From Paragonimus skrjabini miyazakii (lineage: Eukaryota; Platyhelminthes; Trematoda; Plagiorchiida; Troglotrematidae): a stretch of 64,000 nucleotides of DNA. Position 1 is the stretch's first letter. Each line of letters begins with the position of its first letter. The translations under genes were made by a program, and so were the position numbers. The notes beneath the pieces are model-generated. The model saw only the letters and a program-made list of their open reading frames with translations, made no database searches and was not told where the DNA came from. Where the stretch lies: the NCBI GenBank assembly GCA_014338405.1, contig JTDE01000426.1:65142-129141 (forward strand), read 5' to 3'. Of the stretch, positions 46,049 through 60,454 are shown one piece after another.

Positions 46049-49000
46049 TTAGCTTAGAAATAATATTTATTGTACGCCGTATACACACGGCATTATTTTA
46101 AAATCGTGCGAGGTAACTCTTCTTCGACTAGCATACACTGGGATTTAGCACTCCCATCATTAATTTTCCGGACGTTTTTCAATTGGTTGGTGTCTTCATG
46201 CCTCTTCTACTTCTTCTAGTTGGCCGATAATTTGTTAATATTTTCCTGTCTGAGTTTGTCTACAAATTGTGTTACCAAGGCCTAAAAAGCACAAACAACT
46301 CTGAAACTTCTATGAAGAATTTGGGGAATCTTTTATACTAAGACGTTGTCCCACGTGTTTGCCTCCATAATCCGCTCACATCTGGACATGGACAAGCAGG
46401 TCTGTCTTCCTTATCTTAAAAGATTCGGCATTTTTTGAAAATGATTAGAGACAGACCATTAGAAGGATTGTGGGGCCCAAGAAAACCTCCACCGGACAGA
46501 TTGACAGAATTAGGTCATTTCTCAATGAATTACAGACCCCACACGAGAGATCTTGTTCTTAATTAAAAATCACTCCCCATCCAGGGTCATTTATTGGCAC
46601 ATCTCCTCCCAATATATAGGGACGAACGGTTAACTGGTCACTCGCCGAAACTGGGCACCTGATCAGGTAGGTTACTCTACAGATAGAACTGATTCACAGT
46701 TAGGATTTTTTCACAATGGAATACATTGCCTGCCTTTGAGGCTACAGTTGAATCGACTGAGAGTTCTAAAATATTACTTGATGGGCACACACGAGAGAGA
46801 AAAATCCGACACCGAAGGTTCCGCAAACGTTACAGCTCAATCTCACAGATCATTAACTGTTCACTGAATGTCGTTTCAGTGCGTTTCAGCGTTCGTTGTT
46901 GAAAGGGTCTCAGTCAGCGGCTTCATTGGACTTACCATTTTAATTCCGTTTAGCTTCATTTTTAGTTCCGTTCACCTTTTCTTTGTACTTATAAACTATC
47001 CAACACAATTCTCTACCGACTAGCACAGAAACCAAAACACAAACATATTTCTCCCACCTGTAACAACCTATGAACCTATCCAAGATCGTATTATGGAACC
47101 AGCACCGCAATTTCTCTTGTTTACTGAACAGTGAGTATCATCGCTATTAGGTTTGCTGATGGTCATCACATAGGAATAATTGAAAACTATCGAAAGCTCA
47201 AAACTCTTCACCTCAGCTATTCTAGGCATCAAATATCTCAATGAGAACAAGAGAGAAACACAAGGTTTACAAGCTTAAAATCGGGTGGCTTGGTGGTTAC
47301 CGCTGACCTCTGTACATGTGGCATAATGCTAGGGTAGACACACTTGTCTAAAACCCATCTGTCCTGACCAGGCGAAGTCTTTTAGAGTAAGCTTCCAGTT
47401 TTGCTTAATATTAAAAATGCGATGAGGCTATCATGTGTGTCGTTTTCATACTCATATCGACAGCAAGATACTCTGTATCGCATTCAACTTCGCAGCGAAG
47501 AACGATGAAAACCGGAATCTGGCCTGGTCCATAAATAATCAAGTCAAAGACGATGCAACAATGGTGCTTTCCTCGTCCTCAACTTGACCTGAGACTGGGG
47601 TCAGTTTAAGGCACTAGATTAGCCCTCGCTTGAACGATCACCCGCACCCACAAAAGCAGAAGCACACATCTACAAACACATGATAATCTCAAACTGTGCT
47701 CGTTAGTAGACAACTCTACTTTCAACAGGTAAAACATGGCATTCAGCCACTAAGTTGACGAAGATGGAGGGTGCGCATATGCGACCTCGGTAGTTCACTA
47801 CTGTCATCCTCAAGAAATGTGGTCACCTTTGTGTTGTACGGACTGTAGCTGATTGGCTGATTACCAAGTTTTGTTGTTAAACTGAACTACGGCATGGTTT
47901 CAGTCAGTACATTAAGCATTCTGTGAAGCAAAAGTAGTTTGACACTTACAATTGTCTGATAAGAAGGATTGTACTGAAAAGAAACCGGATACAACAAAAG
48001 CGCACACTATGTCCCGTTACTGAGGATGTACTCAAGAACATGCTTTCACAACCAGTCGTATGAGACCAAACCTATAGAGTTGAGTAAGTAACAATTTGGG
48101 CGGAATTCTTTATTAGTTACCACGACAAATCTAGTTTTTGCATAAAACTGAGATAGCTGTTAGCGTGGGTCAGTTGAAATAATAGTCGAACTCGACTAAC
48201 TTCATCTACCCCAGTCTTGTTATTTAGGAGAGTTTGGTAAACAGCGTCTGACTAATATTACAACCTCAGTATTCTGCATCCTGTTTTTCGTGTACCACTA
48301 TGATAACATAGCCATGCAATGTCAGTCTTCCTGGAAGCTCTTTGTTTTCTGTTGTGAAAGTGACAGAACATTAGAGCTGAAAGTTCATATTGGTATTCTC
48401 TGAATCTGTCTTTACACAGGAATCCAACTTACCTGTTTATTTTTCACAGAAGTGTAACTGGCTGGCTTAACTGGCTGAATGACTTGGACTATTGATCGAA
48501 ATTGTCAAAAAACTGCCCGCGCACATGAGATAGATGTGAAACAATAAATGAGACTAGGCAGTTCGCTACGTAAAGCATTGATTTTGTGTAATGAACGACA
48601 GAAATCCACAGTAGTACAATCAGGGATACTAATTTGTTAATGTGTAAGTTGCCAGGCTGTGTATTATATAAATGGCAGAACTCTTCTACGGGAATAAATT
48701 GAGTCCGAATAAGGTTTTCTACATTATTTAATCGTTTTAAATCCAAGAGAAATTTCCTTCGAAAGCAGTTGATCTTGGGTGTGGCTGAACTCACCAACCA
48801 GGTTGTTTGTAATCTGTGATCAGCTCTCTAATTCATTGAGTGTAGTATATACAATATGTTTTCCATATTCCTCTGATCTGTCTTGAAGGTTATATTTATC
48901 TTAGTTAAAAAGAATATTGACAAAATTCTACCGTTAAACATGAAATGGATGGCTGCATTCTGTGTAAAAAACCATACAGATAATCAAGCAAACTCTCGCT

Positions 49001-51265
49001 CAACTGGCAAGCGCATTTTTATCATTTGCTCTGGATACCATTTGACTGGCAGCTGACCCAACGCTAATAGATATTCGTCCAACACATTCCTTGAAACATG
49101 TCAACGCAGAGGCGACCAGGCCCTACAACCTTCTGCACATCCCGGCAACAACTGAACTGCTCCGCATTCAATAAGGTTAACTCTGGGGATATCACGAAGT
49201 CGAAACGAAGCTCCGTCTGTCTAACCCATAACAGTGTGTAGTTCACTCAGCAGCTGTCCCGTTGGGTTAGAACAGGTATAGGGACATGGACGCACGCAAG
49301 TGAAACATCTTTGTGGGGTGCGGTTGCGTGCAGTCCGCTTGGGTTTAGAACATAACAAGACACGCGTCGTTCGGATAAGATTGAAATAACCATCAAGTAC
49401 TCATATAACAGAACAAGTACGCTGTAAGTTCATCAGCAACGATCTCCAGAAGTGTACGCCTCGATACAGATCAAACGGAACGATAAAATGTCAATAGCAC
49501 AGAATGACTGTGTGCTGACGTTCTCTGAATGGGACGGATACTCGACGCCCAGACAGTTACTTTTCCTTCCGTCAATCAAGTGGATTAAATACCGTTGAAC
49601 TCGATAAGAACAACGCCATTGTTAAAAATACACAACTCTCCAGTTCCAGGCCTTATACTGAATGTATCGATTCTTACAAAGTCGGACCTAAATGAGTCTC
49701 CTCTGAGGTATGATCTAATGACTAACTAAGTCATGGACGACGTTTTTACGCTTTTAACAGAATTAATTCCAGCAATTTTCTATATCCGAGACAAAAATGA
49801 TGACAGTTTTCGTAAAATTCCACACTTCTCAACGTCAAGTAAACATATCTTTTGAATAAATAGCTCTGTCATAGTTCTTTCTTACTTCGTTTAGAAATTC
49901 TCAAATAAATTGTAACACCTCAATACTCCAATAACTATTTCTCTCTGCTAACTTCTGTCAACGATTGTAACGAAAAGCTTGCCAAACACTTAACGTAGGT
50001 GTTGGTGATAGCATTATCAAAGAAATAACCAATATTGTATTTCAACTTGACCGTGTGCATTGTACTCAGTAAGATTTGTGGATATGTTAATCAACTGTGG
50101 TAGATTATCAACTGCGAGACCAGACACCGCGTACTGTCCTGCTAATTACTAGGATGCCCTTGAATTTTTCTGGCAGTCAATGAAAAGGCTCTGCTAGTTA
50201 TTTGGATCTATCAATCACGATACGGTTGTTTGTGAACCATTCGACACATGTGACGGATAGTTGGTGTTGAGCTAGCAAGTGGGTTGCGATAGGCAACTGT
50301 CATCCATGTCAGTTCACCTATCTCGTCAGACGTGTCACAACCCACTAATCCATCCTCAACTTCAATAGTGTTTGTTTTCGTTCGCAGAGTGACTTGTTAC
50401 CAAAATAGGGTGGAAGGGTAATAATCTTTTATATGGAGTTATACCTGGTTTTCATTTGTAGGTTACTTAGTTCTGTATCCTGTATACACACATCTACCTT
50501 CACTTCAGAGATCATGTCATGTTTCAAAATGGTTACAGACTCAGATTTTACCAACTGTCATAATGTATGACATTAAGGCATTTGTTTAATCTCACATCAA
50601 TATTATAGCATTAATGCTCACTAGCATGCTTCGGACTACACATGCGTTTATATCTACAGCACTGGCATAGAACAGTCTTATATTTTACTACATGCAAAAC
50701 AACAGGTTTTTGTGTATTTTCACTTTTCATCATAGTCGAGTACAAGGCACGATTTTCCATACATTTTCGGTTATCGGTATCTTCTGTTTTAATTTGAAAT
50801 TTGATTTTCCTACCTGTTATTGGATTGAAAGTTTGTGGCCCCGTTTACTGAAGGAAGTGTTCAGTAATCATGCGGCAGTCCAAAAAAATTGGTAGAAAAA
50901 CTGCTTTTTATACGAAAAAATTGGTACGGGGTGATTTCGTAAACAGTTTTGCATGAACTGTACATACCGGCATGCAAATCAGAACTAGCGCAAATTCAAG
51001 ACAGTATCAGATTACACAAGTGTAAAGAAGAACATGTTTTATCGTTCATCTTCAGACCGACACAAACGAATGCAACGACAGAGAGTTTGAGATATCTTTG
51101 AAAAAAAAATAATGGTCTGTCTGTCTGATAAAAAACAATTCGTTTGGAGAACCATGCAAGCCGTTCGAGTAGATGTAACGGTATACATATCTCAGACAAC
51201 CCGTTTTTGATTAAGTTAAACTGGCTCGACTAACAGGACTGAAATAGTCTGGGCAGTGTTCCCGA
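46049..51265. other. Unassigned non-coding sequence
   Basis: About 5 kb with only short frames; a 102-codon minus-strand frame at 48489-48797 is AT-driven and not recognised. A tRNA-like gtggcttggtggttaccgctgacc at 47285-47308 may mark another SINE remnant. I see no other structure. Confidence 0.4.
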
Positions 51266-51269
51266 TTTT

Positions 51270-51640
51270 CTCATTCTGATGGCCGGTGCGTATTCCGGAG
51301 CGCGCGCGATTCGCAATCAGTTGGTCAACTAATCATGCTACACAGCGTGTGATGGTTGGGTCACGTACTCCGCTTGCCAAGTGAACGTTTACCGTACCGG
51401 GTGTTATATATTGAGACCATCAACACTTGGTTGTAAAGTAACAGGCTAGTCAGGCAGTATGAAGACCCTGACTGTTCCCGTCAGTAAAGTGGATAGGTGT
51501 TGTCTGCCTGGATGGGGTTCTAGTGACCACTCAAATCGCTGGTTAGAAACGTTATCCGAGATGGCAGTGTGCTGCAATCAATGGCATACCAGCGTTCAAA
51601 CCATTTCTAGTTCTTCTGGTTAGTTTTGGTTCATTCGTAT
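51270..51640 (+). pseudogene. RTE LINE 3' end, 5'-truncated copy
   Basis: Plus strand: WLGHVLRLPSERLPYRVL at about 51357-51410 is a strong match to the C-terminal region of RTE polyproteins (WLGHVxRMPxxRLPxxVL pattern). About 85 bp later CLPGWGSSDHSNRWLETL and SEMAVCCNQW (51498-51585) match the last conserved block before the RTE stop. The region between holds stops. 5' truncation is typical of LINE insertions made by target-primed reverse transcription. The tail and target duplication were not resolved. Confidence 0.78.
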
Positions 51641-54600
51641 TTTTTAACCTTCTCAACAACTTTTACTTCGCGTCAATGTTGAGGTGAACGGCAGTCCGAG
51701 CCACAAAATCGTCTGATCGAGCTCATGGCTGTTATAATGGTGATGAATATGACGACCGCTTGTGCATTATTTAGCATTGGACAGTACATTCTAAAAGATT
51801 TCTTTCTGCTCGTTCGGTATTCGGTTTCGACCAAGTGAGCTAAAAATGCGTTATTAATCAATTTGGTTACACGGCGTCTGAACAAATTGGATGATGGTCC
51901 AATATTCGTCAGATAAACTTTCGTGAGATTTCGCGCAAATATTACCGGCACTATTGGAGCGTAAATGTAGCGTTAGTTGATGAACTGGAACGATGGTTAA
52001 TCGGATATGAAATTTAACTGTAAAATAGGTGTTGGTGATGTTCTGAATGGGTCTTTTACTTAATAACACTGCAACAAGGTCACTTTTGGCAGATGAAAGA
52101 AGGTTTGTTCTATCTACTGAATTTCAGACTTCGGTGGAGTTATGAACACATTTCAAGCCTTAACAAGTTACGAGAGTCGTTTTCATAACGATAGTTTCCA
52201 AGAAATATAGACCGACTTATCGTGTGACAAAATTTGGTATGCCTCGTGATTTAGTGGATCGCGGCGCTGCATTTCCCATCCGTTTTGAAAGTCTATGTAC
52301 CGGCTTGCGCATAAAACTTCCGATGAATTAGGCGCTAAACAGTGCTGCCTATTCACGTGCAGAGATGAGTATTTAAACCATTGATTATTTCGACAGAAAT
52401 GGGGGTAAAAAGCATCAATATGTTGCTTATCGTGGCATCTGAAGTACTTGCCTTCACCTGGTTCATTTGTCATAGACAAATCGAATGTATACCAAACAAT
52501 TTTAGCTAAATTTCTGTTCACTAACATTCTACTTTATATGTAAAACAAATGTTTCACCTTATCAGTCCATTAAGACATCTCTTTCCATGGAAACTGTGTG
52601 TGTTTAGAGGTTTGGTGCACAGGTATTAAAGAATATGGTCAGTTTTCTCAATGAGCCAGATCCTATAAGTTAACTACAATCATAGTTAGTAAACTTCTGG
52701 ACAACAGTGTGGGCATTACACAAGGAACGTGGGTAAGGTTTCTAAGTAAGCACTACTTAAAAAATCGGTTACCTAGCTGTTTCACCTTATCGCCATTCTA
52801 ACTTCCTAAGTACTATGCCGTGACATACATTCCATACAATGCATACGGACATCAAAAGCAGAAGAATACCAAATAATCCATGTCACAAATTGAACGTTTT
52901 ACAAAGCTGACTACAACTCTGCCACCCCCATGCACACTTTAACCATCTCTATTTAAACACAAGCGTCTGACATGAGTTTCTGTCCAATTAGATCTAGCCA
53001 GTAATATGTAGCTTAGCGACAGACAGGAGGTAGACCCCAATCACCTTTCTATGAAACAATCTTGTTGTTGGAACAATTTTGTTGTTGTAAGCGCTGAACC
53101 AAATTTGAAGGTTACCACATGTGTGTTAAATAGTAAATAGGATGGAAGTAGGCCATTTCGGTATATCTAAATAAGATTTTCCACTAATGCCATCCCTGGA
53201 TCCTCCAGTGGTTCATGCAGCTCATTTTAGAAAGCTGTTCTTTAAGATTGTTTGATCATTAGGCTTTGTACATATGGACTTGTCGTAAGGAGACAACATC
53301 TCCTCTGTTTCGGACAACAAGCACACCTATCTGCTCCGTAAACGTTTAGGACAAAAACATTACGGAAAATTTGCACAAAGTTACATGCAGCTTATGAATC
53401 TGTGGACACGACCTACTGGACGTGGCCTGCAGTCAATCACACCTCCTCATACGGGCTGAAGTATCATTTCACTTGCGGTACACACACACATTGAACGCAG
53501 TTCTGTTGTTCGTAATGCCTTTCTTTCTGCTCACACGGTCAGTGGTCTGTGACTCTGAATGGTACTGACAACCAAGTGTGTTAACAACCATTCATATCAA
53601 TGAAGCAAGATAAGTGTTATTTTTACCCGTGCTATCATTTGGTAGATAATAGAACAGACAATCCTTCTTCCCGAGGACTTGGATGTCAACCAAAATTCTG
53701 AGAAACAGTGCAGTTATGTGTGATTTATGAGCGTGCATATTCAGGGCACAATGATGAGTTTGAACAAAGGTGTATTGAGAATGCGAATGCGGGTGATGCA
53801 TTATCCGGGTATAGACAATCCCTTGAAATGTAAATGCATGATCTAAGCAAGACCACTCAATTCAGCCAAAACAAAAACGGAGACATTCAGCTCAAATTGC
53901 TCTGAGTTATGTTCTCTCGCACATTTTACGAAATTCCGACGGCGCATTAATGTTATCATCCAGACTACCTCACATGTTTGAAAGTGTTCCGAGATAATTC
54001 TGTTTATCTGGCTGCAAACCAAATGCAGCTTTTTTGCACAAACATTCAACTGGGCACAACATTTGAAACGAGATAATCAAAACATTCGTTATTCTTCCTA
54101 TACTGTATTATAACTTATTGTTACATATAAACAAACTATTGCTTTCAGTCAACCGTGACGTAAACAGACACTATATAGAACCACGAATTGGGTAGTTGCA
54201 TCCGAAACATATGTAGATCTCAAATAACTTAATCCGTACACATCGGACTAGAGTAGACTTACAATCGATAGTATATTTTCCACAGAGTTTCCCAACTTAT
54301 GACTGCCAGATGGATATTCCAACACTCCAATCCTACTCAGCTGATCGATAGATTAAAATAAACCACCCAGTTTGATTGGCAATACACATAAGTGTAGTAC
54401 TGAACAAAATCATATTGAATTATTCATAAGGACACAAACAAACAGCAGCTGCATAAACTCAGGACTCTCAATGAATTCGCAAAGATGTCCCATTTAACAA
54501 TAAATTTGGACGGAGCAACAATAAATTGTAAAAGCAATTAAACCTACTAACTAATCAACTAGTCAAGTAAAAGTCAACGAAGAAAAGTAGCTGGAGGTAA

Positions 54601-57600
54601 GGAACTCTGAAGATTATGAGAAATTATAAGTCCTTGAAGATATAAATAGTGGATTTTAATGACCAACTGTCAACAGCTTGTTTGCGGTGTTGAGATCTTA
54701 GTGCTCAAATGAATGTGTCATATGACTGCGTATCACAAAGACAAGAATCGTAAGTTTCGTAACAACAATCCTCACAATTTCACGGTCCAGATGAGTTGTT
54801 GATCTCAAATCCTGTTGAATATTTATATTCGTCGTAAGTACAGTATCAAGTATTGGATAATTTTCTCCATCGAAATACGTCAAGGGTGAATCATATCTCG
54901 AAGTGATCTACGTGAAACCTTCCAAGGCAATACTCGTGGGGGGCTGATTGATTCTATGCATTGAATCATCGAAATTTAAGATTTGATTTGCAGTAGGTCT
55001 CAAGTGGCTCCAATCAAGAAAGAATCGAATTTACGATAATTTTATAAAATAGAAACTTTAGCTAAACGTTCCATTTGATAAGCATCTTGAGAAGTTAGGT
55101 GTCCATTTAGGCGATCTGCTAAGTTAAATGAGCAGTTAAATCATGTGGTTCTAGTCGTTTTCATTTTGTCGTATATGTTCGATCGCCCATCAACTGAGTA
55201 TGGAATAGCTGTACCATCTACTCCGCTTGTCAATGCTTAGATTAAAAGCGGATATGGTTGTATTGAAATTCCCCGTAAATTTCTGGATTTGCTTCTGCTC
55301 ATTTAGCTTCAAGCACGAACTGATAGACAGATGGACGATAAAGTTTTAGTGTGATATCAATAGGAAATTTGTTAATGGAACCCAGGTCAGTCTGCTGATG
55401 AGGTCCAGGTCGACATATTGGGCCAAGCCCATTCTTATGACTCTTTCAAAGCCGTTTTGTTTACACTTCGTGGATACTCTGGTTTCAAATCGACCAGATT
55501 AGCTGTCCCCGTGTATGATTCTGCCAATGAGAGCGTGACGCAGCAAACGAATTAAATGGGCAGTAAGCAAACAACCCAAGTTATTTGCAACAAGACCGAT
55601 GGACATCTTCTTGTGAACTTGCTGCTACTTATACAATATCTTTTTTAAGAAGTGGTTGTCATCTTCCTTCTATTTTTGGTCTCTTATCAAAGTCACACAG
55701 CCAGACTGTTGTTGAAACACAATTTTCGCTGTAAACTTGCATTAAATGTTTTAACGACGTCTTACAACTGGAAAGATTTGGCATATTCGTTTACGGAGAA
55801 GTATCTATCAAATGTGGTTAGATGCTACTGGCAATAAACCCACTCACTACAGAACTGGAATTAATCGCAACACTCGCTAAATGATCGTTTTGAGCCAACT
55901 CGACCAGTTAAGTAGATTACCGAAGGGTGAACCAAGTCAAGTGTTTAAAACTCAGCTAACTACTTCGTATCAGACCGATGAGTACGGATCATTGTGTGAA
56001 ATAAACCCAATTTGATCGTCTCAATCTACTTTTCTGTTGGTGAACTTAGATCGATGGTCTCAGGTATCCACGTTCCATGAACAGATATAGCTCGTCTCGA
56101 TCGTGAGCATTACACTGATGGCTTAACACTTTTATGAGAGATACCATAAATTTATACCTGTTCAGATATCAGTAAATTAACTGTCGATAAATTAAGCGTT
56201 AGCAACTAGGTTTCTATTCAGTTCATCGCGAATCCGGTGGTAAATGAACTATCGTCATTCTGGTTACATAGCATGTACCGAATGTTGATGGTAACTGACA
56301 CTTAAATGCGTCCTGATTGCGCCAATAAGACGCTATTGTACTTGTCTTCGTTAACCCGCGACCTACGACAGCTCAAGAATGCTAACCAGCCGCTTGATAG
56401 TTTGATCGACGCGTGCTCGTTCTGTGTGTGTTTTTCTCTGTATCATTTCCACCGATGTCTTACAAAATTACTAAACCATAAGATGGGTTTCAGTGTTTGT
56501 TTGTAACCAATTGATTCGATCTGGAGTTGTCTAAAAGTAGTTTTCTTGATCGTTTATCGTATGGACAGGTTTGAAATGATGCACGCGTCCAGTAATAAAC
56601 CATTACACTTTCTCAAATAACAATATATCAATTAACCAACCGTATCTTGTCATGAAGCAGATATTGTAAACTTCATTAATTTAGCACGATTTGTTACTGG
56701 CACAAAGAGTAACTGAAAACAAGCTGATCTGTTTATTGTGAGTCAGAAATGTATACCTACCCTTAATATACCATCAATCACACAATCAACCTGTAACTGA
56801 AGTGATTATTCCCAAGTTCACCACTCGTTGAAACAGTCTTCCAACCCTAATAACTGGAATGAAAAAGTATTATGAAAAGTTTAACCCAGATACCGTTTCT
56901 GCAATGATCATTGCCTATTTCTTGTCATATGATTCGTCCACCTGTCCCTGGTAATGCCAAACAGTACGTCGGGGGCAATGTAATTTATTCGGTTATTAAC
57001 GTCAAATCAAAGGATTACCAACAATCGGTCAAACTGTTTTTTATCCCACAAATATTCCTTGTTTGCAACCTATCCCCAGTTTGCTGGTTCATACGTTCAG
57101 TTCTCAACGAAATCAACGTAGATCCCCATCCGACATTTTACGATGGAATGGGTCTCGTTGACCCCATAATAGATTCTAACCCACAAATAAAGTTCAAATA
57201 CGTTTTGGAAAGGTCTATATTTTGTTACAAACTTCGGTACTGGCTTCGGATTGAAAAAAGTCCTCCAACACGAAATATGCTGTGAAATGTATGTGTAACG
57301 ATGATGCGTATTTGGTAGGTAATGCCACAGTGGATTAACTTGAATCCATAGTAACCAGAAAACCATTTATTGGTGAATTAAAAAGACATCTTGCATATTA
57401 CGGTCCGGTGAAATATGCGCTTGACAAATAAAGACTTCCGAGCAGGTAGTCATAAACCGGATCATAAGTCATGCTGAGGCGTTCACATTTATCGCAACAA
57501 TCAAGCAGGTTTCGTATTTCCAGTTCACCTAAATAGTTTACCGCTCGCTGTAGGACAGGTCACACTTTCATAGTTCCGGTTGAGTCATACTTCCAAAATA

Positions 57601-59110
57601 GTCGCGGTAAATCTTTTTCATTTGCAACTAAGATGTTTCTACTGATATTTGAACGCAGCGTTTGTTACGTTCGATTGGTTTCATATAAAAGTTGCGTTTA
57701 ATGAATAAATGAGAACGAGTTTGTTGCCTACTGTGTATTCTGGAGATTATTCAAGTCGTGTTGATAATGCCAAATCAAGAGTTAGTGGTGAAACCACGGA
57801 GGGAATAATTCGAAACCAGACCGTATATCTCAACTCGGCGACATTGCAATGTTTAGTCGTTTAGACAATAGGAAGTCTAGACCAATGACTGAGAGTACAG
57901 GACTGTTAAGTCAGTAGGCGGCCATTTCACTTTTGAACACATAGTTAACTAGAAATCCTACACTAGCGCATGTTGATCGGAGCCGACGAAGTTGCTGTAC
58001 AAAGTGTGCAATAAGAAAATGGCACAGATAAGTTTTCTTCATAGCGCTACATGTCAGTCTGCCTCTATCTGTATCCATTACCACTGTTTCTGATATCCTA
58101 GTCATCCTATTGGTGAAGTGTTCAACTTCAAAAAAACTTTTCAAGATAAATGTGCCTTCAAACTCATTCTATTAGTCAGGTCTTTCACATGTGTACACAG
58201 GGAAAAGATAGCTCATTGTCATGCCACCTGCTATTGCCGCTTGCTCAGCTGGCTGATAGCCCGCAGGAGAATGCGTGCATACACCAGACGCGTTGATCCC
58301 ACCGGCGCATGAGTAGATCAATAATCTATTGGAAAACAAACGTTATTTGTGACAAATAGAAGCAAACTTGGCTGGCAATAAAAAAAATTCCTGATCTGCA
58401 TTGCACCTGTGCACAGGGACCATTTGTTAATATTAGTGAATGTATGCTAATCCGTTAGTGTCGGAATCAGCAGCTGGATTGTTTCATAAATAACCAGTGA
58501 AAAGAGAACAATGGTCTGTGTAAATATTCACTGATAAATTTGTTTATTCAATCTTTGAACAATACCAAAATAAACTCATTCACGCAGTGACAGGTAACTT
58601 AACAAAATGAATAGCCATAAGCCCTACAATGAAATAATATCCTGTGTTTTAATGGACGGAAATGGTTTTTGCTGAACCTAAGAATTGCTTTTATAGGGTA
58701 GTCCATCGACAAGTAAACGGACTGTTTTTGGCTGCCGTTTGAGAATCTAGTCAACTGTGTCCCATCACCATCGCACAGTTTGTTTAGTTTATGCGTCTGA
58801 GATGAGGTTATGCATTGAAATTTTACCGTTTCTCCACTGGATCAATCAGTGTCTTCTCAGAGACTCCAAAATAGTCCGACTTACTTTTCGTGAACAACAC
58901 TCTATGACTAACAGCTGAAATTGGCTGTATTCGAATAAACCGCACATGGGCCCAGTAACGATAGTGCAACAGGTGGTGTTTCATTTACAATGACAGCCAA
59001 CTACCGTTTAAGAATTCGGTTGGATTCACTAGATATCAGCAACCTAAACGATATTCAGATGGGTCATATTAACGCCGTATTTCTGTATTACTGATGACTC
59101 GTCGGGGGTT
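51641..59110. other. Unassigned non-coding sequence
   Basis: Long stretch with no convincing gene. A minus-strand frame at 52183-52527 contains one degenerate CCHC-like spacing (see findings). Frames of 124 codons (56911-57285, plus) and 89 codons on the opposite strand overlap and are not recognised. No repeat shared with the rest of the window was seen. Confidence 0.4.
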
Positions 59111-59114
59111 TGAT

Positions 59115-59260
59115 TGATTTCAAGTTGAACATCACACAGCTATCGCATTCTCATGGATATTCCGGTCGACACCTTTCAAAAAGAAACACTAGACTCGAGT
59201 TTCTTTCTCATTAGAGCTCGTCAGTGGTGCACATCCCTGCCACTGCTGTATTTTGTATCA
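59115..59260 (-). repeat. SINE A fragment
   Basis: Minus-strand piece: body (caagttgaacatcacacagctatcgcattctcatgg), hammerhead-like region with CTGACGA, gctct stem strand and GAAAC, and cagtggcagggatgtgcac. Homology ends just before the B box. Confidence 0.7.
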
Positions 59261-59264
59261 GAAC

Positions 59265-59708
59265 GCTGATCATCTTAAGAATGGATCTGAAATCTGGTGT
59301 AGATATGGATTAGGTGCGGCGTATTGATACTCTGTAGAGTTTCTCCGACTTGGTTGGGCCCATTCATGCATGTCAAAGGTGACTGTCAACAGCAAACTCC
59401 CAAGAGTAGATTACAAGAAACTTGGAGGAATAAATCTCATTCATACTTTAAGTTATTACACGGATAAAATGTGCACGCTTCAGGTTTTTTTAATGCGTTG
59501 CAGTTATTTAGCATGTGTTTAGGTAGTGTGCGAATCACGCGCGTCACGAATAATCGTGGTTTTTAATGTCTAATCACTGCTATACTGTTGTAGGGTAACC
59601 ACTACTTTCCAGTATCTCAGTGGTACTCTAGTTCAGAGAAGACCACTTTAAAAGGACATCGATCTGCAAGCAAAATTAAAAGTATGTATGTTATTAATTT
59701 GTATGAGA

Positions 59709-59746
<38 letters not shown>

Positions 59747-60454
59747 AACGCCACAACGGTATCAGCTCTTTGTGAGTCAAGTTTGTTGCTGCGAGACGTC
59801 GTGTTTATCGGCATGTTACTTAAGGCAGAATACGATCTTACAGACTGCTATAAGAATTGTGAAGTGCAACTGAAGATCATGATCAGATCGAACAGTTTTC
59901 ACCATTTTCTGAAGAACCATTGACCCCGTTTGAAGGAGGCCATTCACTAGGTAGGATTTTTCAATGGCTGATTATATTTGCTGTCCCCGTTTCAACCTGC
60001 ACTTGGTGATTTTATTTTCCTTTCTTAACCAATCAGCTTCAAGCAGTATGTCAGCCGTCCACAACCCGGTCGCTGCTTCCAGCGCGGCAAACTTGGGAAT
60101 ATCAGTCGGGAAAGACTGAACGCGACAACCGATGTGGTGGGTGTGGGGCACATAGACCAACAATACAACCTGGCCAATAATAACATTTTCCGGGTCAGAA
60201 ATTTTCCATTCTCTGTTCCACTTTATGCAAGGGATAGGAAAATCGGTCACACGACCAAGTCTAACGTGTGTGTGCTAGTGGGTTCCCATACGACATTACC
60301 GCAACAACGAGACAACGAAAATTATCTGGTGTGTTGATAAGCTGAAACTCAGTCATATCATACTAAGCTAAGGACTACTGAACCAGTAAGTATTCTACTG
60401 CAATTACATATTTTTGAGCGCTACCGCCACCGGTGTATAACAGTTTCCATTACA
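59265..60454. other. Upstream flank of the coding exon
   Basis: Contains the (AT)17 array and short frames on both strands (for example 92 codons minus at 59972-60250). It may include the promoter and 5' UTR of the exon that follows. No TATA box or initiator could be assigned. Confidence 0.4.
59711..59744. repeat. (AT)17 microsatellite
   Basis: Uninterrupted alternating AT of 34 bases. It is likely length-polymorphic, about 710 bp upstream of the coding exon. Confidence 0.97.

Noticed and set aside
49064..49246. Possible retroviral-protease-like fragment (minus strand)
   Set aside because: A faint resemblance around CRDVQKVVGPG without the DTG/DSG active-site motif or neighbouring pol sequence.
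56911..57366. A 124-codon plus-strand frame overlapped by an 89-codon minus-strand frame
   Set aside because: No recognisable domain, AT-driven composition and double-strand openness; no splice or start context to prefer either.
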